DNA from: Akkermansia muciniphila
GTDB taxonomy: Bacteria > Verrucomicrobiota > Verrucomicrobiia > Verrucomicrobiales > Akkermansiaceae
Assembly (NCBI GenBank): GCA_945883695.1
Contig: CAMCYK010000010.1
Location: 1 to 54,080 of the forward strand
Direction: 5' to 3'
Length of the DNA stretch: 54,080 nucleotides
Part shown: positions 40,089-49,000 of the stretch, piece after piece
Numbering within the stretch: position 1 is the stretch's first letter
Layout: every line of letters starts with the position of its first letter
Notes under the pieces: model-generated
Databases searched by the model: none
Seen by the model: only the letters and a program-made list of their open reading frames with translations
What the model was told of the DNA's origin: nothing
Position numbers and translations under genes: made by a program

Positions 40089-43000
40089 ATGGAATTCCCA
40101 AGCCGCCTCCTTCCCCTGATCTTCGGGCTGATTCTCGCCGGTTCCGCCGCCGCGGCACCGACGCTGACCAACATCACGACGATCTCCGGTCCCGACGTCC
40201 AAGAGGACGCCGCGATCCCGATCTCCTACGACCGGCTCGCCGCCGCCGCCAACGAGAGCGGCGACACGACCTCCTTCCGTCGCAAGACCCTGTTCGCGGG
40301 AACCCTCACCAAAAACGGCGAGAACGTCCCGCTCAACGGCACGCTCGGGGTCGGTGAAACCTGGATCTGGACGCCACCCGCCAACCAGAACGGCAACAAC
40401 TTCGTCGCCTTCTCGGTGGTAGCCTTTGCCGCGGGCGAGGAGTCGGCAAGCGGGGAGATCGTACGCTTCGACGTAACCGCCGTCCCCGACGCGCCGGTCC
40501 TCGGCGGAGCGATCCTGGGCACCCTCGCCACCCCTTTGACCGATGTCGGCACCGATTCCGCGGACCCGTCCTACCTGATCTTCGGCAACCTCACGATCTC
40601 CGACGCCGATTCGGATAACCAGAGCGTGGTCGTCACCATTTCCAAGGAAGCGGACGACTACGGCAGCTTCGAATTGCCGGGCGCGAATGTGACGGATAGC
40701 GTGGACCAGACCTCGCGAATCCACACCCTGAGCTTCCGTTCGCCTGCCAATGCCCAGACCGCCCTCCGGCTGGGGAAATACACGGTGAACCGCAACCGGG
40801 TGCCCGTGGCGCTCCGCGACTTCGCGATCGAGGTGAAAGTCATCGACACGACCCTCCTGCAGGACACGGAAAGCAGCACCGTCCACGTGCGCTCGGTGAA
40901 CGACGCGCCGGTGGTGACGGCAACGATCACTCCCGCCGCCGTCCCTGATACCGCGTCGGTCGCGCCGTTCCAACTGACGCTCACCGATCCGGATGTGGGC
41001 GAGACCTTCGAAGTGACGCTGGCGGAAACCAGCGCCACCCCGCGGGGCACGCTGAGCCCGGCGAACTTCTCGGTCACCGGCGACGCGGCCGCCGTCGCGG
41101 CCGGGGTGGGCGGAGTCTCTTATCTCCCCGCACAACAGTCGAACAACGTCACCGCGACCTTCCGCCATTCGATCGTCCAGATCCATCCTTCGGGCGTGCG
41201 CGAGGACGCCGTGACCGCCGACCGCAATCTCTCGATTCAGTTCATCAACGACGCAACAGAGCTCGCGGGGCTCACGGTGGCGCTGATCCGCACCACCGAT
41301 GATCCGTCCGAAGCCAAGGTGTTCCCGTTTTCCACCGTGACGGTGAACGATCCCGATCCGGGCCAGACCTTCACGGTCACCATCGCCCTGGACGACCCGG
41401 CGAAAGGCAGCTTCGTCAAAGGCGACGGCACCTCCCTGGGATCCATCACCGGCACCGCGGCCGCCATCACCGCGCTGCTGCGGGACGTGGTCTTCGTGCC
41501 GGCCCCGAACCGCATCGCGGTCAACCAGAGCGAGACCGCGACGATCACGTTGACGATCGCCGATACCAGTTCAAGCCCCCTGACCCGGGTCAACAACCAG
41601 ACCCAGATCGAAGTGACCGCGGTGAACGGCGCGCCGCGGGTGCTGTGGACGCTGGCCAGCGACGACCGCTTTCCGACCAGCGACGAACCGGCGCAGATCG
41701 ATCCCACGCCGTTCCCGCTGCCCTTCGCTCCGGTGGAATTCAAGGACGACAGCGAACTGACGGTCACCATCACCATTGACGATCCGGACAAGGGCGTCTT
41801 GGGGACCGTCGCGGGGAGCGGGTTCCAGCCCACCTCGGCGGGTTCCGGGGTCTACGTTTTCAGCGGTGACGAGGACGAGGCGACCACCGCGATCCAAGGG
41901 CTCAAGTTCATCGTCAATCCCGATTTCATCTTCCCGCCGGATCTTCCTGGCCGCACGGATTTCACGATCAAGGCGGAAGATGCCGCGCTCAACCGGACGG
42001 TCCGCGTGCTGCCGATCGTTCTGGTCAGCGAGAGCCGGAGTTTCATGGTCACCCAGTTGATCGATGACGAGTCGGTCGTCGGCTCGCTGCGCAACGCGAT
42101 CGCCGCGGCAGCGGACAACGACGTGATCGTCTTCGCGCTGCCGTCGTATCCGGCCACCATCCGGCTGACCGAGGGACCGCTGGTGCTCAACAAGCACCTC
42201 AGCTTCCGCGGTCCCGGGGCGGACAAGCTCGCGATCAGCGGGGATTCGAACGCGAACCTGCTGGCCGACGCGGCGGACACCCGCTTGTTCGAAGTCTTCA
42301 CCCGGGTCCGGATGAGCGGGCTGAGGCTCGAGCGCGGCTACGCGGCCGCGGGCGGCGCGATTGCCGTGGCACGCCGCGAGCCGGGCCTGCGGCCCGGCGA
42401 ACTGGTGCTGGAAGATTGCACCATCGCCCGCTGCGTGGCCACCCAGTGGGGCGGCGCGGTCGACGTCTTCGAGGGCTCGCTGCGGGCCGAGCGCTGCTTG
42501 TTCGAGGGCAACTCCCTGCTCGCCTCGTCCGGCCAGGGCGGCGGCGCGGTCTCGCTCTTCACCGAGCTGCCCTGCTTTTTCATCAACTGCACTTTCTCCG
42601 GCAACTCGCAGTCGTCCCCGGTCGGCCTCGGCGGCGGCGGGATCTACGCCGAGAACCACGAGCCGAGCCGTCCCTTCGACGTCACCGTCACCCATTGCAC
42701 TTTCAGCGGAAACCTCGATGCCTCCAATAAGGGCAGTTCGATCCACTCGAACGTCGCCAACACCCGGGTCCGGGTGACCAACAGCATCTTCGCCGACTTC
42801 ACCGGGCGCAATCTGGGCGTCTCCGGGGCGGGCGAGATCCTTTCGGGCGGCGGCAACCTCTCGAACGACAACACCGCCACGACCTCGATCCAAGGAGGCG
42901 TTCCGCAGCTCGCGACCCTGCTTAACAATACCACTGGCACCAAGCCCGACCAGCGCAACATCGACCCCAAGCTCGGACCGCTCGACTTTGTCGAAGGCCG

Positions 43001-46000
43001 GGTCAAGGCGCACCGCCTGCTGGCCGGCAGCCCGGCGACCGACGCGGCCGTGTCCGGCAAGGCGGCGGTCGACCAGCGCGGCGTGGTCCGCCTATCGCCG
43101 CCGGACAGCGGCGCGCTCGGCACCGACCGTCCCGGCCGGCTGGTGATCCACGAGATCCGCACCGCGGCCCCGCAGTTCATCGAATTGTTCAACCCGCGGG
43201 ACCAGGCCACGCTCCAGCTCAACGGCTGCGAGTTGTGGATCGACGGGGAACGGCTCCACACCTTCGGGTCCGCGGACAAGATCCTTTCCGGTTCCGGCCT
43301 GATCGTCGCCAGCGGGGCCTTGGCCACCCTTGACAGCTCGGTCCCGGTGATCGTCCCGCTCGCCCTGAACCCGCGCGGCCGGATCGAGATCCGCCGTCCG
43401 TCGGGCATTACCCTGACCAGCCCGCAACCGCCTTCCGAGCAGACCCTGTTGGCCGGTGTGTCCTATGTCTCGGTGTTCGCCCAAGCCTTCACCGATCCCG
43501 CAACGACGCCGGCGGTGACCGTCGGCTACGGCAACGATTCGATCACCCTCGCGCCCCAGCTCGGCGGCACCGCCTTCGTCCCCCACCGCCTGGTGCTGCC
43601 TCCGCCTGCCGGCGTCAATCCGGTCGGGACCGGTCCGGCCGCTTCTCCGGGTGGCTACTCCCTCACCACGCCGTTCGGTCTGCCCAACGCCTTCCCCTTC
43701 GCCGCGCTGGACCGCTTCGAGGTCACCGAGGACGAACTGGCCACCCTGAACGTGCTGGCGAACGACCTCGACCCGGACGGCGCGGACCGGGTCTTCCTGG
43801 TGGACCTCAATCCGGCGCTCTCCGGGACGCCTCCCGCTTCCAACAAGTCGTCGATCCTCACCAACGCCGGGGCTGCTGTCTCGATGACGCCGGCCACGGC
43901 ACCCTTGCGCGGCACCGCGCTGGGCTTCGATCCCCGCACCGCCTTCAACCACCTGCCGGCCGGGGCCCGCGTCACCGACACCTTCGCCTATTCGGTCATC
44001 GATGTGGGCAGCGGAGCGGTTGGCGGCTACGCCGACGGCCTCGCGGGGACCACCCTGGTCACCGCCTTGTCCCACCGCCTGAGCTCCGGCGAAACGGTGG
44101 TCATTTCCGGTTCCGCCACCGCCGCCTACAATGTCAGCCGCGCCGTCACGGTGGTCGATGCCGACACCTTCCGCATTCCGGTGACTTTCGCCGGCAATCC
44201 CGGGCCGCTCGAACGGGGAAGCTGGCAGACGGCCGTGCCACGCTCGCCCTCCGCCCGCAGCGAGGCGCTGGTCGAAGTCACCGTGCTCGGCCGCAACGAT
44301 CCGCCGACCCCGGCGGCCAACACGGTGGCGGTCAACGAGGACACCGTCCTGCGGATCTTCGGGGATCCCGTGGCGGCGGCTCCGGTCCTGGACACCGATG
44401 GCCTCTATCCCGTGCCGCGGACTTTCAATGGTACCGGCCTGCTCGCGAACGACAGCGACCCCGACACCAATGACCAGCCCTTCACCAAGCTGCGAGTCGT
44501 CGGCGTCTGCCAGGCCCGCGCGATCGGCGGCTTCAGCGGCAGCCCCGGCCAATCCCCGGTCACCGTGACCAGCACGGCCCACGGCTTGGAAGACGGCACC
44601 ACCGTGCTGGTCTCCGGCTACGGCGGGCACCCCTCTTACAACGGCTACCACCTGGCCACGGTCACCGGCGCGAACACCTTCACCCTGCCGCTCGCCTACT
44701 TCGACAACGCCGCGACCAAGGGCCTCTGGACGGTCCTCAACGACAGCAACCGGCTCGCCACCACCAGCTTCCACGGCGCGGCGGTCAGCTTGGAAATCCG
44801 CGCGAACCGGGCCCAGACCAACGTGGTCTTCAACCCCCGTCCCTCGACCCTCCTCAACGGCCTCGCCAACGGCGAGTCCGCGAACGACACCTTCCACTAC
44901 GCGGTCGAGGACCAGGCCGGCGCGGTCTCGCTGGCACCGGTCACGGTGAACGTCGGCGGCGTGAACGACGCGCCGGTGCCATCCGACAATCCGCCCGGCC
45001 TCGCCGTCCTGACGCCGCTGCTGCCCCCGGGCCAGAGCTTGGCCCAGTTCACCGCCGCGTCGGAGGTCCTCTACATGCTGCCTTCCGGCGGCTCCCCCGG
45101 CACCGTCAATGCCGCCCTCCGCCCCCCCGGTGGCGGACCGGACGACGTGGTCGTCGTCGCCGGCATCGACTGGACCCACGAGGACGCCCCGCTCGCCCTC
45201 GCCAGCGCCGGCCTGCTCGCCAACGACCAGGATGTCGACCGCAGCGACCTGCTCCGCTTTGAAATCGGCGCCGGCCAGAATCTCAGCCGCGAAGGCGCGG
45301 CGATCAGCCTGGGTGCCGGCGGCTCGCTGCTGAACTACAACCCGACCGCCGCCCCGAAACTGCAGGCGCTCGCGTTCAAGGAGCGGGTGATCGATACCTT
45401 CGTCGTGACCGTCTTCGACGGCATCGCGCGGGTCAACACGACGATCGCCGTTCTGGTCGAAGGCCGCAACGACCAGCCGATCGCCTCGAACACGGGCCTG
45501 ACCACCCCCGAGAAGACATTCCTCGAGGTCAAGCCGCCGGGCCTCCTGCTCAGCGGCCTGGAGATCGACCAGAACACCCGCTTGCCGGACAACCGCAAGT
45601 TCTTGCTCCCGACCCGGGACTTCGCCACCACCGTTTTCGGCGCGAAGGTGAATGTCCTGCTCGAAGCCCGCGAAGGCGTCGTCAACGATTTCGCCGCCGG
45701 CGCGCCGGGCACGACGGTCGTCCTCTCGCCAGGACACGGCTTGCAGACCGGGCAAGAAGTCGTGCTGCCCGCCAGCGGACCGCTCACCGGCCAATACGTG
45801 CTGACCCGCATCGACGCCGACCGTTTCTCCGTTCCGGTCGCCTACGACGCCGCGTTCTCCTCCGTCGGCGGCATCTGGCAGGTGCTCGCCAGCACCCTCC
45901 AGTATGATCCCACCGCGTCCGTCTTCCCCGGCCCGACCGGTGGTCCGGCCTTCACCCTGCAAGGACTCGGCCAGGGTCAGAGTTATGTGGACACTTTCAC

Positions 46001-49000
46001 CTACACCTTGCTCGACGGCAGCTACCTCTTCGCCAACGACGACATCTATCGCGTCGAGGTCGACCGCGGCGAGATCGAGCTCCGCGTGCTCGACAACGAC
46101 ACCAATCTCGACGGCGTGGCGGTCGGCCGCCGCATCATCGCCGTCGGCCCGCCGAGCGGCGGCGGCAGCGTGGCGCTGAACGGCGACGAATCGATCCTCT
46201 ACACGCCGGAGACCTCCTTTGTCGGCGACGAGGTCTTCACCTACACGATCGAAGACGACCTCGGGAACCGCGACACCGCCCTGGTGACGGCGCGCGTCAC
46301 GGTCGACCGCCTCAACGGCAACCTGCGGGCGAATGCCGACCGCTTCACCGTGGCCGCCGGCCAGGGACCGCTGCTCGACGTGCTCGCCAACGACAGCATC
46401 ATCCCCGCGACCGGTGCCCCGCTGGCGCTGGCCGGGATCTCGACGGCTCCGGACCAAGGAGGGACGGCGGTCATTGAAAACGGGCGGATCCGCTACACGC
46501 CTTCCGCCGCCGCGGTGGTGTTCCCGTACACCGAGAATTTCGCCTACACCATGTCGGGCGGAGGGACGGCGACCGCGTCGGCCGTCGTCACCGTGGTGGT
46601 CGTGAACCGCGCCAACACCCTCAACGTCCGCGCCGACAGCTTCGGCGTCCCGGCCGGCAGCAGCGAGGTCACGCTGAACGTGCTGGAGAACGACAACATC
46701 CTGCCGGGCACCGGCGAGGACCTGGTGATCACGGCCGTGGGCACCCCGCTCCATGGTACGGTAACCATCGTGGATGGGGTCGCGCTCGCCTACTCCCCGG
46801 CGGCCGCCTTCCTGGGCACCGACACCTTCTCCTACACCGTGGGCGACGGCTTCGGTGGCACCGGGGTCGCACAGGTCACGGTGAAAGTCGGATATCTCAC
46901 GACCAACACCGACATCTTCAGCGTCCGCTTCGACGATCCCGGAAAGACGGTTGACGACGGCTTCACCACGCTCGACGTGCTGGCCAACGACAACGTGCTG
47001 CAAGGCGGCGCCGGCGCGGTGACCCTCACCGCCGTGACGCCGCTGTCGCCCGCGCTCGGCCAGATGAGCGTGGCTCCCGACGGGAAGTCGCTCCGCTTCG
47101 ACCCGGCGGTCGGCGCGACCGGCCAACTGGATTTCACCTACACCATCACCGACGTCGGCGGCCGCAGCGCCACCGGGACGGTCACCGTGGTGGTCATCGC
47201 CAGCGGGATCCGCGCCAGCAGCGATTTCTTCACCGTCCAGACCGACAGCCAGAGCAACGAGCTGGGCGTGCTGTCGAACGACCTGCGCATCTCCGACCTG
47301 CCCGGCCAGTTGTCCGTGACCTCGATCGGCATCGGCGTCGACGGGCCGGACCAAGGCGGCTCGGTGGAAATCAGCGAGGACTTCAAGAAACTGGTCTACA
47401 CCCCGGCTCCCGGCTTCCGCGGCACCGAGTCGTTCACCTACACGGTGACCGATGGCGACAGCACCGACACGGCCCGCGTGTCGGTCCGCTCGACCATCGG
47501 CGAGATGGTCGCCGGCGAGGACGAGTTCTTCGTTTACCGCGGCAGCGATGACAACCGCCTGGCGGTGCTCGGCAACGACCGGATCATTCCGGATGGCGGC
47601 CAGTTGCTGGTCATCACGGCCATCAGCAACGATCCGGGCAATCCGTCGAACCCGCTCAACCGGGGCAGCCTCGCGATCATCGAGGACGGCGCGGCGCTGA
47701 GCTACACCCCGTCCCCCGCCAACACGGTCTTCCCGTATGTCGAGACCTTCACCTACGAGATTTCCTCCGGCGGCACCGCGCGCGCCGCGGGTGTGATCCG
47801 GATCGAGGTGCTGGACCGGATCGGCGCCCGCAATCTGGAGACCAACCACGATGTCTTCGCGGTGCGCAGCGATTCCCCCGGCACCGTGCTGCCGGTCCTC
47901 GCCAACGACAGCGTCCTGCCCGCCAGCGCCGCGGATTGGATCATCACGGAGGTCTCGGTGCCGACTTCGAACGTCTGCTCGCCCTTCCTGACCGCCGATT
48001 TCCTCGCTCCGCGCGCGCTCGCCACGACCCTGGCCGCGCAGGGAGGGCCGCTAGCCCAGTTCCTCTGGGCACGCTTCACGCCGGCGTCCCGCGCCTTGTT
48101 CGCGAATCCGGCCGCTTCCGAACTGCAACTCCGCGTCGCCCTGGTTTCCGAGTTCAACGGCGTGGTCCGGGCCGGCACCTCGATCCACGATCCCGCGCGA
48201 TTTGCCGGGATCACCCTGCGCGAGGCAACCCAAACGCTGCTCGCCCAAGGCGCGACCGGTGAGCAATTGATCGTCCTCAACCGCCTGCTGCTCGAAGACG
48301 CGTTCCCCGCCGGACTCCGGCAAGCCGCGGGCGGCGGCTCGGTGGCCATCGTCGGCACCGACCTGATCTACGTGCCCCAGCCCGGCTATGTCGGCAGCGT
48401 GCGCTTCACCTATCGCGTGTCCGACCGCCTCGGTGGCACCGGCTTCGGCGAGGTCACGGTCAAGGTCGGCGACGTGAGCGTCAGCGACGATGTCTTCACG
48501 GTGCTCGCCGGTGGCGGCCCGGTGGCGCTCGATGTCACCGCGAACGACGGCATCCTCCGTACTTCGTTCCCGGCGGCCCAGCAGGCGGCCCAGGCCGACT
48601 TCACCCTGACGGCGTTGAAAGCGATCACGATCGTTCCGCCCGCCGCCGGCAGCGCGGTGGTGGCCGGCGAGGTGGTGAGCTTCACCCCGGCGGCCGGCTT
48701 CCAGGGCAAGGCCACCCTGACCTACTGGGTCGAGGACGACGGGGGCTGCACCTTCCCCGGCACCGCGGTGATTTCCGTGATGCCACCCGGCGGCGACCGC
48801 GACACCGCCGTGGCCTCGATCACCGTCACCGGCATCAACGACCCGCCGCAACTGCTGGGGGTCGGGCCGACCGCGACCTCCGACACCAACCCGCTGCAAC
48901 CTTTCGCCAACGCGACGGTCGTCGAGTTCGATGAACAACGCCAGCAGCTCGTCACGCTGACGATCACCTATCCGGCCGGCCAGGGCGTGCTCGGCGGCGG

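Noticed and set aside
25876-45893. Prophage or tailocin, because FCCH-like modules occur in phage tail proteins
   Set aside because: No capsid, terminase, tail tube, baseplate, lysis or integrase genes are present, and the carriers have Sec signal peptides.
27506-47849. Very long antisense open frames (more than 1200 codons) opposite the giant genes
   Set aside because: They mirror the codon structure of strongly supported sense genes in GC-rich DNA, have Arg/Gly/Asp/Val-rich composition without recognisable domains, and lack signal peptides or plausible spacing.
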